Assembly (NCBI RefSeq): GCF_947179515.1
Contig: NC_067477.1
Span: 128,332,896 to 128,396,895 of the forward strand
Direction: 5' to 3'
Source of the DNA: Apodemus sylvaticus
Lineage: Eukaryota > Chordata > Mammalia > Rodentia > Muridae
DNA length: 64,000 nucleotides
The notes under the pieces are model-generated. The model was not told where the DNA came from. It did no database searches and worked only from the letters and a program-made list of their open reading frames with translations. A program made the translations under genes and the position numbers. Positions 48,501-62,890 of the stretch are shown here, piece after piece (positions within the stretch are counted from its first letter, which is position 1; each line of letters opens with the position of its first letter).

Positions 48501-51500
48501 GGCTGAGATACTTTGTCTTTGTACTGCCTCTGAATCCTGGAGGCGCTGTAATTTCCAGCTGACTCTTAGAGCATCACCATCTCTGTGGAGCTCTTCCAAT
48601 CACTCACGCCCATGTTGCCATCTCTCTCCAGAGAGCCATCTGCCTTAGTGCTTCATGGCTACCCGTCTTGTTTTATTCGTTCATCTCCTTTACTTTAGGT
48701 TATACGTGCCCGTAGAGCAGAAAAGCAGCTTATGATTCCTTTCCACTCCTGTGGTGCCAAGCACGCAAAGATGTCCCCTAATAAATTCTAGCTGAATTGT
48801 CAACTTACGCTGAATGGGTAAAATGAGATTTTTTTTCCCCATCTTTGAATAAATAATAAGACCTTTAGCATCTATCCATTAGCTTAAGTAAAACTATGAA
48901 TGACACCAGTTTCTAGTCATCTGAATTAGGCAAAATAGGTAAAACAGGATTGTACTTACTTAGAATCCGTGCAAATCCAAAGTCACAAATCTTTATCACT
49001 CCTTGCTTGGTTATTAGGATGTTTTCAGGTTTTACATCCCGATGAATACACTGCAAGACAATATTTGATCAATTATCCGAGCCATCAAAATGACAAAGAA
49101 TCAACAGTGCCTATTAGTCTAAATGTTAGATACATACATGGCTTACAATTGAAAAACAAATAGATATCACCTGCATTTTTCTGGAAAAATTTAAATTGTC
49201 AATTTTTATGTATAAATCTTGTCAAGTAAAAGAAACTTTATCTAAATGTCAGTATATTATCAAAGAGATTAAAACTGTAATTGTTAGCTGGAGAGTGTTG
49301 GCACATGCCTTTAATCCCAGCACTCAAGAGGCAGAGGCAGGAGGACCTCTGAGTTAGAAGCCAGCCTGACTGATTTACAGTGTGAGCTCCAGGACAGCCA
49401 GAGCTACACAGAGAAAACCCTGTCTCAAAAACCAAAACCAAACCAAACTGATAAAAAAAAAACAAAAACAAAAACAAACCTAAACTATCACTGTTACACG
49501 AGGAAACTCTCTGTCTGGATCTTTTGAAGAGAGGAACAGTATACGGTGACTTTGTTCACATCCTGCTGTGCTGTCTGAACTTCAGTGGAAGACGAAGACA
49601 CAGGAGGAACAGGAGAGTCCATGTGTCTTCACCACGAGCCGCGGCTACTCATGAACCACGGTGCGGTGTGAATATTGATCACAGGGCTGAGAAGCTGGAA
49701 GCACAAGGGCAAACCCCAGCAACACTGAGATGACAACAAAGGTGTGTAAGGAAAGCAGCGCAGTCAGAAGACATTTTAATCTTGGGGTCGTTAAGTTTGT
49801 CTAGAGACTCTTATTCTTATTTGCTAGTGAGAATGCTCAGCAGATAAGGGAGCTCACGCCACAAATCTGGGCACCTGAGTTTGATCCTTGGAAGCCATGT
49901 GACGGTGGAGGGAGAGGATCAGCTCCACAACGTTGACCTCTGGCCTTTCAAATGCACACTGTGGCATGCACCACCTCATCGTGAACATATAGACAATAAT
50001 CATACTAAGAAAGCATCCATTTTTAATAGCGGCCATATGAAGGGGGCCATGGTTCAGCCCCAGCAAGCAGCAGAACTCAGCAGCTTCAGCCTTGTGCATC
50101 TGGCTTTATAGTCAAGGGGAGAAGGAGACGACTGGGATAACTGATGCTGGTTAGCTGGAGCTAAGAAATTAGTGGTGATTAAGAAGAGACCAGCATCATT
50201 GGGGTGAGATCTGGAAAGTATTTTCTAAGAATACAAGGAAGCTGTGTTTCAGAGATAGCCAAGGTTGTACCGTGTGCTGCAACTGTACTTCGTAATGTGT
50301 AAGAGTCACCCAGATGGAGCTGGTTTTGAAGGCATGAAGGGGTCACGGAGACTAGCTGAGGCTCTGCACTGTGAGAGGCCACGGAGGGCCATTGGTGAAG
50401 ATGCAGCCTTGATCGCAGTTGAAGACCTAGGACTGAAGGGGTCATGCAAAGAAGTTGAGGCTCGGCACCATGAAGAGAGCCCATGAGAGGTTACTGGTGA
50501 AGCCTAGTTGCAGCAGAAGACCCCAGCATATTGGAGATGCCAGTACCATGGGATGATCACCAAGAACAGCAGCAGCAGTGGAGTGGTGGCAACCTGAGCC
50601 TAGAGCCCACAGAGGGCAGAGCTGGAGAAGTGACCAGAAAATCATCTGTGGATCCCAGACTATGGAACAAGAAGATATGAAGTTGAAGTCGCTTTGGTGA
50701 CCCCAAGATTCTTGAAATGCCAGAGCCGTGGGATATCTGCCGAGGAAAGCTGCTAACAGGGAGTGGAACCAGCCCAGGAGAAAGACGTGTGTTGCTGTCT
50801 ACAAAGATGAAAAAGGAGTTGGAGATCTGAAGGCTGCTTTGACATCAGCCATGGAGATGCAGAGTTTGGAGTTTGCCCAGCTCGTTTCCTATTTTGCTTT
50901 GGGGATTACAGTTAAGTGATTGAATGAATCTCAGAAGAGACTTTCAACTTTGGACTTTACACATTGTTGAAACTGCTATAGACTAATGGGGACTTTTGAA
51001 GTTGGACTAAATGTATTTTGCATTATGCTATGTTTAGGTATGGCCCCTATAGACTCATGTTTGGACAAGTCTATAGGGGTCAGGGAGTAGAATGTGATAG
51101 TTTGTATATGCTTGGCCCAGGGAGTGGCACTATTAGAAGGTATGGCCCTGTTGGAGTAGGTGTGTCATGTGGGTGTGGGCTCTAAGACCCTCACCCAAGC
51201 TGCCTGGAAGTCAGTATTCTGCTAGCAACCTTCAGATGATGTAGAACTCTCAGCTCTGCCTGCACCATGCCTGCCTGGATGCTATCACACTCCCACCTTG
51301 ATGATAATGGACTGAATCTCTGAACCTGTAAACCAACCCCAATTAAATGTTGTCCTTATAAGAAAAAAAAATAGTGGCCATAGATAGTTAAAGAGATGTT
51401 TGCAGTATTTTAAAGTATAGGATATGCTCTTTCAAATGGAGATGTAATGTTCGTTGCATTAAGCTACAGTAATTACTTGGTTACAATCAGGTGTGAAGGT

Positions 51501-53947
51501 TGAATGACTAGCTAACCCATTATCCTATCTATCCAATTATTCAATAGTATTTATTGAGCACCTTTTATATAAGTGATCTATGTTAAGCATCAAAGAAATT
51601 TAAATAAAAAGGAAGAAGCAGCATGAGCCTCAGACATTGTATCAGTAATTTGCATCAAGAGAGTGTCTTGGTGTACAGATAAAAAGCACAAACACTTGTG
51701 GTAAACTGTGTTTTTAAAAACCATCTTAAAAGGTCTGGAGAGATGGCTCAGTGGTTAGGAACACAGCTACTCTTCCAGAAGACTCAAGTTCAATTCCCAG
51801 TACTCACAGGGTGGCTTACTAACAACTATAGTTTGAGTTCCAGGGGATTCAGTGCTTTTTTTTTTCTGGCCTCTGCAGGTACTAGGCATGCATGTGGTGC
51901 AAAGACACACATGCAGGAAAATATTTATACACATAAAAAAGTTAAAAACCAGCTGGGCGGTGGTGCCGCACGCCTGTAATCCCAGCACTCTGGGAGGCAG
52001 AGGCAGGCGGTTTTCTGAGTTCGAGGCCAGCCTGGTCTACAAAGTGAGTTCCAGGACAGCCAGGGCTATACAGAGAAACCCTGTCTCGAAAAAACCAAAA
52101 TCCAAAAAAAACAAAAACAACAACAACAACAAAACAAACAAACAAACAAAAAAAGGTTAAAAACCGTGCCTATTTCTACATCAGCTTTAGGTGAGCATTT
52201 TGTCTTCTGTAGCACCGTGGAAAGCCAAAGACTAGTTCCATCCAACATCACCTTTTCTAAGAATCTAAAGGCAAGAACTGAGTCACAAAACCAGGACCTT
52301 GTATACAGCACCCCTCTCCAGTCATAGGAAATGAAGGGTTTTGCTTTGCTCTAGTGGAAATTTCAGTGGCTTTTTAAAAACTAAAGAGAAAACTCCACAG
52401 CCTCAGTAATAGCTCAGGCCTTGGGGCCTCCCCTTGGGCTGGATCCCACTGTGGGCCTGCCACTGGACCTCCTTTCCCTCAGGCTCTTCTCCAGTTTTAT
52501 CCCTGCAGTTCTCTCAGACAGGAACAACTATGGGTCAGAGTTTTGACTGTGGGATGGCAACCCCATCCCTCACTTGATGCCCTGTCTTTCTGCTGAAGGT
52601 GGCCTCTACAAGTTCCCTCTGCCCACTGTAGGGCATTTCCTCTAAGGTCCCTCTCTCCCTTTGAGTCCTGAGAGTCTCTCACCTCCCGGTCTCTGGTACA
52701 TTCTGGAGGGTCCCCACTCCTCCCTCCTGAGGTGGCCTGTCTCCACTCATTCTACTGGCCCTCGGGGCTTCAGGCCTTTTCCCTCACCCAATACCTAATC
52801 TTGTTCCCTCTATGAAGTGCTCTCAAAAAGGGGACAGCTCTCCAAAAGACCCAAGAAGCAGCTGAAAGAATCAGATGCAGATAACTACACCCAACCAATG
52901 GACAGAAGCTGCCCACCCCTTTGGTTGACTTAGGGAAAGGCTGGAAGAAGCTGAGAAGTCCCCCCTGTAGGAAAACCAGCAGTCTCAATTAACCTGGACC
53001 TCCAAGATCTCTCAGACACTGGACCAACCAGGCAGCATACACAAGCAGACATGAGGCCCCCCAACACACATACAGCAGACTGCCAGGTCTGGATTCAGAA
53101 AAGTTACCAAACCCTCAAGAGATTGGAGGCCCCAGCAAGTGGGGAGGTCTGGTGGGGTAGGGGATGGGGGGGATATGGGAACATCCTCATGGAGGGGGGA
53201 TGGAGGAGGTATGGAATGTGGAACAATCAGAGGGTGGACCAGGAGGCAGATAAAATCTGAAGTGTAAAAAAAAGATTAAATAGGGGCTGGAGAGATGGCT
53301 CAGCAGTTAAGAGTACTGACTGCTCTTCCAAAGGTCCTGAGTTCAAATCTCAGCAACCACATGGTGGCTCACAACCATCCGTAATGAGATCTGACACCCT
53401 CTTCTGGGGTGTCTGAAGACAGCTACAGTGTACTTATTTATAATAATAAATAAATCTTAAAAAAAAGATTAAATAAAATTAAAAACAAACAAAACTAAGG
53501 AGAGCTTTCCTAAGTATTTCCTATTTAGTTACCCAATCTTATTTTCTTTTCCAGTGATCCCAACTACCTTGATACTGTCATCTTGCCGGCATCAGAACTG
53601 CCCACATGAGTGTCAATACAGTCATGACTAGGTATACCAGATGTCTTGCTTTGGCTTGCGCTGAACATGGACAGCCCATGCACTCATGCCCCCAAGCCAA
53701 GCCAACTTACCTCTGTATGCATGCATGCATGCATGCGTGTTTCCACCAACTGAATTCACTCACACACACACGATTGAGTCCCAACCAACCACTTACACTC
53801 ACATATACACACGCATGCATGTGACCCCAAACCAATACAACACAGGCAGGCACGCACACATGCATGCTCCCATGAACACATAACATATGCCCCCATGAAC
53901 TCAACTCTTACACGCATGCGCATGCTTGAGCCCTCAACCCAAACACA

Positions 53948-53988
<41 letters not shown>

Positions 53989-56174
53989 CCGCGCGCGCAC
54001 TCGCGCACGTATGCATGCAAGCACTACTCGCAAGTACTATACGCAAGCACGCACGCACGCACGCAAGCACATGCACGCATGCACGCACGCACGCAAGCAC
54101 TACACGCAAGCATGCACGCACGCAAGCACTACACGCAAGCACGCACTATACGCAAGCACGCACTACACGCAAGCACGCACGCACGCAAGCACTACACGCA
54201 AGCACGCACTACACGCAAGCACGTACGCCTGTGCAGTACATACACGCGCATATGCTAGAGTGTGCCCAAAAGTCCTGTGGTGAGAAGAAAGCCGAACAAG
54301 TGCCATGGTGCACCTGGCTATAATATATAAAATTACTTTAACCCAATTTAAACAATTCTAGGAATCAATTCTGTGGTGGAGGGAAGCATTAAGTCCACAC
54401 AATTTTGAATTCACAAGCTGTCATAACTTAGTTCTCATGGAACTAGGAGACTGAGCTCTTCCCATGGCACTTGTTTTGATTTTAGTCTTCAGGGGCTTCT
54501 TTCTTTACTTCAGAAGAGTCCCTACAGAGAATGTCCCAGCATTGGAAAATGGTACTCACATTATGTTTGTGGCAGAAGTTAAGGGCTTGAAGGGTTTGCC
54601 ATAGCACACTTTTAATCACTCCATCAGAAACTCTGGAGAGAAAGATCAACAAGAGAAATGAAAACGCGGTCCCAGGAGCAAGGGCTGGGAGTGGGGTGGG
54701 GCAGGGGGCGGGGCAGGGGCGGGGCGGGGCAGGGGAGGGCGCACTGTGCCGTAGCCGGGCACTAGAATCTTTCGAAATTATCTGCATGGTTGTTCTGCCT
54801 GCTTGCATGTTTGTGCACCACATACATGCCTGGTGGGGAATACCACAGCGGGCGCTGTGTTACTGGGTAAAAGCCACACAGCTTGCACAAGGGAGAGGTC
54901 AACACCCAACCAGGAGCCCAGAGAGAATTAAAAGTCGTGAAAGAATACAAGGCTATGAGCTGGTCTTGGTGGAATCAGCTTTCTAAGTGACAAGTTACTT
55001 GGCTGGTTATTGTTTACTGGGGAACAGGGGATCTGATCCTCTTGCCTCTACCTCCTAAGTTGAAGGTTATTCGTAGTTACATAGCAAGACTAAGGCTAGC
55101 CTAGGCTGCATGAGACTGCCTCAAATTAAAGAGATATTCACGTGATTACTGGGCACTAAACCTACTTCTTTGTCTTTTTATTCCTCCTTTTCCTTATTAA
55201 TTTTTTATGGGGTGTGCATGCGTGATTGTGTGTGTGTGTGTGTGTACACAAGTGTGTGCATACAAGTGTATACATATATAAGGTGGTTCAAGGTTGGTGT
55301 CCGGAATCATCTTTGATTGTTTTTACCATGAGACAGTCTTTCAATCAAACCGAGAGTCTTCATCTGGCTAGCCGTGCTCCCCGCTTGCTTTGGGGAGCCC
55401 ACCTCTGCCTTTAATGCTGGGATTGCAGGTGGTTGTGGTATTTACACAGGTTTCTAGGGATCCAGACCCTGGTTCACGTGCTCCTTGTCAAGTGCTTAAC
55501 TGCTAAGTCATTTCCCCAGCCCCTTGCTATCCGTTATCATTTTTGGATTTCTCTCTTTCCCTCCTTCCTTCCTTCCTTTCTCCTTTTTCTTCTCATTTGC
55601 AGGTTTTTTTATAATTCATTTTTCTTATACAATTTCACATATATGTATGCACACACATCAAATCATTTAGATAACATGTCCATGAATATCCTCACCACCC
55701 TCCCACTTCTGACACACCTGACATACTCCCCCATCCCCACTTACACTTTTTTCCTTTGTGGTCACTGTGTTTAATCAGGTGGCTAGCGCCAGTCTTAGCC
55801 GTTACCTGCTCGGTGTGTCCTGTCCTGTTACAGACCGTGCAGATCTCTTTCTCGTGTGCTGTTTGTGTATTCAGTTATGCTGATGTACCTGGGACTGTTG
55901 TTTTCAGAAACTAGAGACCCAAAGGTTTAATTTGTATATTTAAATGTTATTTTAAAGATTTTATATATATACTGCAGCTGTCTTCAGACACACCAGAAGA
56001 GGGCATCAGATCCCATTATAGATGGTTGTGAGCCACCATGTGGTTGCTAGGAATTGAACTCAGGACCTCTGGAAGATCAGAGTCCATGTTCTTAACCACT
56101 GAGCCATCTCTCTCTCCAGCTCCCATATATTTAAATTTTAAATGATAGTTTAATTTGCTCATTTTGGGTGCGTG

Positions 56175-56215
<41 letters not shown>

Positions 56216-59200
56216 CTGTGCCTGTGTGTGTATGTGTGTGTGTGCATCTGTCAGTAGCATGGAGACACTTGAGGGAGTGAGCCTTCTGCTTCCATCATGG
56301 GGATCCCTGGCCTTGAACCCAGGTCATCAGTTTTGGCCCTGGGAACAAGGTGCTGGCATGTGAGGCTGCTCTATTCAGGAAAATAGATGTGTGTATGTGT
56401 GGGGGGAGGGGGTATTTTCCTCAGAGCCGTTCCTTATCGCAGGGCCTCGTTATAGTAGCCTGCCCTTGACAGTTAGGTACCTGGTGGCAACCTTTGACTC
56501 CACTCCTAATTATTAATATTACAAGATACCTAATTCTCAGTATAAATTTGTTTCCATATGAAATATCTATTCCTGTTTCCTGTATGAATTTTGTTATAAT
56601 TTTGCCCATGCCCACCCTTTCCTAGCCAAACCTGCAATGATAGCTTTTCTTTTTTATCACGTGGAAGGGTGCCCATGGCCATCCGGGCACGGAGAGGCGG
56701 GGTCTTCAACTTCACACCCCACTATGCTACTTTCTACCATTGTAACCACAGAGAGTTGGGAGCTTCCATTTTCTCCTGTGTGAAAATGGGATAACGCTGT
56801 ACACTCCCTGAGAAAGCGAGAGTAGTGAGCTCCCACCCAAATACTCCCGCCTAACATCCACTTGTGTTCAGGAGGTGACGGTCTGAGGTCGGATGAAGTC
56901 AGTAGACATGACCACATTCCAGGCACAGTGACCAGAGGTCTGAAAGGTAGAAGTTGCTCTGGGGTGAGAAAGAACCAGGAGTTGGGGAATATTAGGCAGA
57001 AGCAAGGTAGAGTCCCACAGAACTTTCCAGAGCCTGGACTTGGCTCTAAAATCAACGCCATCGAAAGAATCAAGCAAGAAATGATACGGTACTAGGAAGT
57101 AAATGTGAAGAAATGGATTAGGAAGCTGATGGAGCAACCCAGACCACACAGATGGTGAGAGTGGTGGGGGGAGGGGTGGCTTCAGCCTTCAGGGACCGGC
57201 CACAGGCACTAGGCAGCATAGGATCCTGGGTGGGCATCCAGAGAGACTCCCAGTGAGGGGACCTAGGAAACAAGGCGGGTATGAGGGGCCAGAGATGTTT
57301 GAGAACCCTGACTGCTAACGTCATTAACGAGAAACCAAGTACAGCTAATTCAATAGGGGTATCGGTCATCAATAGCATAGGCAAAGCTTTCTTACTGGGA
57401 CATCATGGTTCTGTCCACTGAGCTCGGATGCCAAGGAGGCAGAGTCCACTGCTGGGAGAATGGTACGCACTAGGGACGGACCACATCGATCTTACAGAGG
57501 AGATGGAACCGTAGGGACTGTAGGGACACACCAGGACCAGACCGGAGAGCATTCCAATGCTCTTCCGCTGCAGGCAGCAGTTTTCAAACATTACGGAGTG
57601 AAATAAACCCTCTGTAGAAATTGGCGGATACTTGGTGTGTAAGTATTATCCTTTGGTCGAGCTAATGTCCAGGTGACCGGAGCTACCCAGCTCAGAAACT
57701 GCTCTTTTAGTCACCTGAAGATGACACTGACCTTACAAATTCACTTTGTGTGTGTGTGTGTATGTGTGTGTGTGTAGATGCATGTGTAGGTGTTTGGGTA
57801 TGTGCATTCCTGTGTGTGTACATGTGTGTGTGTTGAGTGCCAGAGGTTGGTTTCTTGGGATCTTCTATCCACCTAATTATTACTTTTAATCACTTTTTAT
57901 TTTCAATCTTTTATATTTAAATTTTAACAAAAATAACTTATTTAATTTTTCATATGTGCATGTCTGTGTGTGTGTGAATTCAAGTGCACCCTTGGAGGCT
58001 AGAGGTGTCAGATTCCCTGGAACTGCAGTCACAGTGATAAGTCACCTGACATGTGTACCTGGGAATCTCTCTAAACCTATTGTTATTTTGAGGTAGGGTC
58101 TCTCGTTAAACCCGGAACTCACTGATTTAGCTAGGGTAGCTGGCTAGTCAGGGATCTGCTGACTACTTTCCCAGCACTAAGATTACAGGTATGTGCAGCT
58201 ACTCCTAACTTTACACGGGGTTAAGGAAAGAGAAGATAAACACAGTCAGTCGTAGGGATGGACTTGTCAAGGGACAGCCGTGTCTCGGCTCAGTGATTCT
58301 TCTCTACTGGGAAGTCAGGTCAGTCTCAATCTTTTCTGTTCTAAATATCTGCCTGAATATAAATAATTTTGCCCTTATGGTTCCTATATTCCCCTATATC
58401 TCCTTGTTGCATACTTTCTCTAAGTGGAATTTTGTGTTTAAAGTGTGGCAACAGCTTTCAAAATATTCACACTCATGGCCAAATGACCTGTCTAGTTCCA
58501 CCGTCTCTAGGCGGAGGGGGCCTGCTTCCCTGTTTTGTTTGGGGTGGGATTCAGGTGGAGCCCCCGTGCCTTGCACATGCCGCACAAGCTCCGTACCACC
58601 GAGCTGTGCCCTAACCCTTTTGAAAATATTTGAGACGGGGTCTTGACTAAGTTGTTCAGGTTAGTCACCAACTTGCAGTCACCCTGTCCCAGCCTCTGAT
58701 GCACCACAGCGCTCATCTTACCCAACTGGAAAAGTTATTGATTGTGGTAATAGTTTATTGAAATTCTTTTTTCAATTTATTCATGGCTTTATTTTTCACA
58801 AAAATCAATTGCCAAAACATTGTTGACCCTGTTTCCCTTCCTTCTTTAAAAAGTTTCTTGGCTCTAACTTTTCAAGTTTAAAAAATATCCTTCCTATTGG
58901 TGCTGTAGTTAGAATTCTATGCTATAAAAAACATGAGACAACGTGCTCACACTTTCATAGCAGGTATCCCCACCTAGAAATATATACTCATTTCAATAAA
59001 ATCTTTTAATCATTTCACTCAGATTTTAGTTGTCTTTTTTTTTAAATTAGCACTTGAAAAAAAAGATTTATTATTATATGTAAATACACTCCAGCTGTCA
59101 TCAGACCCCATTACGGATGGTTGTGAGCCACCATGTGGGTGCTGGGACCCACACCTGGGTCCTCTGGGAGAGCAGCACTTGCTGTTCTTAACCAGAGAGC

Positions 59201-61917
59201 TGCGCTCCAGCCCCAATGGGCGTGTTTGTACTTTGACTTACTGGTGGGCCCTACGATTGCATTTCCTCACACTGAATTATGGTCACTCCTTGAGGTCAGA
59301 TGACCCTGTGTGTGCTTTCCCCTCAGCAACACTGGGGTTTATACGCGCGCGGCCTGTTTCTTCTGCTGCTTACACTTTAGGTTAATAGCCATCACCCTTT
59401 GAGCACATCCTACCTGAAGCTGGAGGGTGGTAGCCGAGAGAGCATCAGGGTAGCCGGAGATGGGGTGGGGGTTAGGGGTGGGGCTGGGAGACTGGGGCTT
59501 GGATCCTACCTGGGGCGGCACACAGAATGAAAGGGAACTGGCCTCAGAACTCCAGGTTCTGGATCACCTACCCGTTTGGGTTTCTCTCCAGTTCATTTAA
59601 CAGCGTGTGATCACAGTACTCAAAAACTAAATGCATCTTTCTCTTTCTTCTGAACACCTCGATGAGGTTCACAAGGTTTGGGTGTTTCAACTGCTGCAAA
59701 AGAATTGCGGTGCACAGGTTAGTGGTGCGTTTCCACTCACAGCCCTCCCAGCTCTGCTCTGATGCTGTGATGGTTTGTACAGGCTTGTCCCAAGAGGAGC
59801 ACTATTAGAAGGTGTGGCCTTGTTGGAGGAAGTGTGTCCCTGTGGGGATGGGATTGGAGATCTTCCTCCTAGATGCCTGAGCATGCCCGGTCTGCTCCTG
59901 GCTTCCTTTGGATAAAGATGTAGAACCCTTAGCTCCTCCTGCACCATGCCTGTCTGGATGCTGCTACGCTTCTGCCTCGCTGACAATGGACTGAGCCTCT
60001 GACCCTGTAAGCCAGTCCCAATTAAATGTAGTCTTTTATAAAACTTGCATTGGTCATGGCGTCTGTTCACAGCAGTAAACCCTGACTAAGACAGATGCTA
60101 AGAGGACAAGGCCCCTTTATCATTCTATCTCCTGGGCAGAAGTTTCTTTTCTTTTCTTGTGTGTTGGTGTATGTGTATATGAGCGGAGGTGCACGTATGT
60201 GCATGTGTGTGTGTGTGTAGCCTAGAGGTTGACATCAGGTGTTCTTAATTGCTCTCTCCCTTAACATTTTATTACTAATTAATTAATTAATATCTGTGTG
60301 TCTGAGTATATGGGCATATGCGCACCCATGGGTGTGTGATCTCGCATGTGTGAGGGTCAGACGACAATTTGTGGGGACTGGCTCCTTCTATCACTTAAGT
60401 CCCAGGGATTGGACTAAGATTGTCAGACTTGGCTGCAAGCATCTACCCGCTGAGCCCTCTCATCTCCCTTCTCCCTTTAATCTTTGTGACAAGGTCTCTC
60501 ACTGAGATGCAGAGATTACCGACTCAATGAGATGGGCAGTCCAGCCAGCCCTGGGAATCCTCCTGCCTCTGCCTTCCAGACCAGGGGTTAGACACATGCC
60601 ATTGGGCACAGTATTTGACATGGGCACTGGGGATCTGAACTGGGGCCCTCATGATTGATTGTACAGCAGGTGCTTTCTGGTTAAGCAATTTCTCCAGCCT
60701 CTCACAGGATTTTGTTACGGTGTTTAAGGTCCATCGATTGTTCTTCCAGCCATAGACTTCAATGTGGAATGAATTTAAGGTCTGTAACACGCCAGTAATG
60801 ACAGTAGCTAAACTGCTTAAATCCCCCTGGTGAGGGGTGAGGGTACCATGCACTGTAAGAAAACCAGGAATGCAACGCACAACGTAAACGGAGAACTCAA
60901 TCTGCGAAAGACTGTAAAATAATCAGTCTTTGCATACTTTACACATTATCATGGACTAAAAAAAAAGGCTTATTTTATTTTTAATTGTATGTAGTGTATG
61001 CATATGCACACATGTAAGTGCCTGCAGAGTCCAGAAGAGGGCACCAGACCCCCTGGAACTGGAGTTAACAGGCATTGTGGCCCGCCATGTCTGGGTACTG
61101 GGAAGCAAACTCGGGTGGTCTGCAAGAGCAGTATGTGTTCTTAATGTGAGCCCATCTCCCCAGTCCCCCTTACCACTGACTTATGTCAATATTGACTGGA
61201 TTTAAATGCAGTTTGCTTCCTAAGTGTCTGTCACCCTTCTTATCTTAGGACTCTCCCAGGTTCATGCATTTAGACTTGCTTTTCATTGAGTTCTGTCCTC
61301 TGGCTGATTCTGCTGCTTGCTCTGATGTACAGATGTTTTAGAAAGCAGTCTTTTATATTCTCTTCCTTCTTTTCTGCTTTTCTGTGCAATATATTATATA
61401 TATGCATTTAAAAATGTTTTATATGAATACATGTTTTGCATGTATGTATGCATGTGTGCATGTATGTGCACTACTGGTATGCCTGGTGCCCTGAGAGGCC
61501 AGAGGGCATCAGATCACCTGGAGTTAGAGTTATAGATAGTTGTGGAACTAAACCCAGGTCCTCTGCAAAAACAGTAAGGACTCTTAGCTGCAGCTCTCTA
61601 GCCCCTTGTTCAATATTGTAAACCAGAATTAAGATAATCTATCCCTAGGGTCAATATACAAATCTTAGTATAGAAATCAATATAACCCGTAGAAACCGGG
61701 TCAATTGTAGCCAAGCTACCTCACAGGGCTACTGTGCCTACGCCGAGAGAGACCAAATAGCTTAGTGTTCCCTCTAGATCACTTCCGAGAGTGGTGGGGT
61801 ATTAGCTACAGAGGAAGCTAGGGCAAAAACTCTAAGCCAGGACAAACCAGGACATATGATCTCACCTATCTGTAGCTCCTTTCCCTTGTTGTATATCTAG
61901 CAGACAGATCAATTTTC

Positions 61918-61958
<41 letters not shown>

Positions 61959-62855
61959 CACACGCACACGCATACGCACACATGCACACACGCGCGCGTG
62001 CGCGTGCACACACACATGCGCACTCACGCACGTACGCACGCATGCACGTACGCACGCATGCACGTACGCACGCATGCACGTACGCATGCACGTACGCATG
62101 CACGTACGCATGCACGCATGCACGTACGCACGCATGCACGCACGCACGCTCACAAAACAAAATCACCTGACAACTCAATAACTGAGGAAATGAGAATCTA
62201 TTCCAGATGGAAACTGTGTCCAGAGCCCCGGGTCAGCCGGCATTCTGTATACACACTGGCTGAAAGAGCCGAAGGTCAAAGGGCGGCAGGGGTGCTTTCA
62301 CAAGAGAGCCGCTGCTTTGTGCTCTAGTAAAGCCACGGCTGGAAGCTGGACCGTTTCCCTGGAGGTGAACAGGGGTTGCACACACACTGCAGCTCCATGC
62401 AGTGCCCGGGTTTAACCTGGCCAAACTGTCTGGGCAGGCCCCTGATTCACAGCTACTTAGCCCGCACTGGGGTGTAACAGATAGTGCGAGGAAGAAGCCA
62501 ATCCAAGTTAAATAGGAGGAGAGTTGAAGAAAATAAAGAGGTATGTGTTCCCAGCTAGCAATGGAGCAACAGCAAGAGGCGGGAAAGAGTGTTCTGAGCT
62601 ATCACCAGACACATGGTGAACGAAGCTTGGGCTACTTTGCGTCTTAGGACTCATCATTAGATTGGGGCTGTTTTAAATCAGAAGTTAAACCTGTAAGCAA
62701 TAACCTAGGTATTACATTTATCTGAAGACCAGAGAGGGCTAGGGAAGAGGGTTAGGTTAACAGCTTCCCCACCCCCCCCTCCATCTTAGCCCAGCAATGT
62801 CGCTGGATCAGGCTGGCTCACTGGCGCCCTCTGCTGACCAAGTGTTAAGATTGAA

Positions 62856-62890
<35 letters not shown>

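Noticed and set aside
61919..62152. Regular short repeats reminiscent of a CRISPR array
   Set aside because: The units are 12-16 bp with no unique spacers, and the genome is mammalian.
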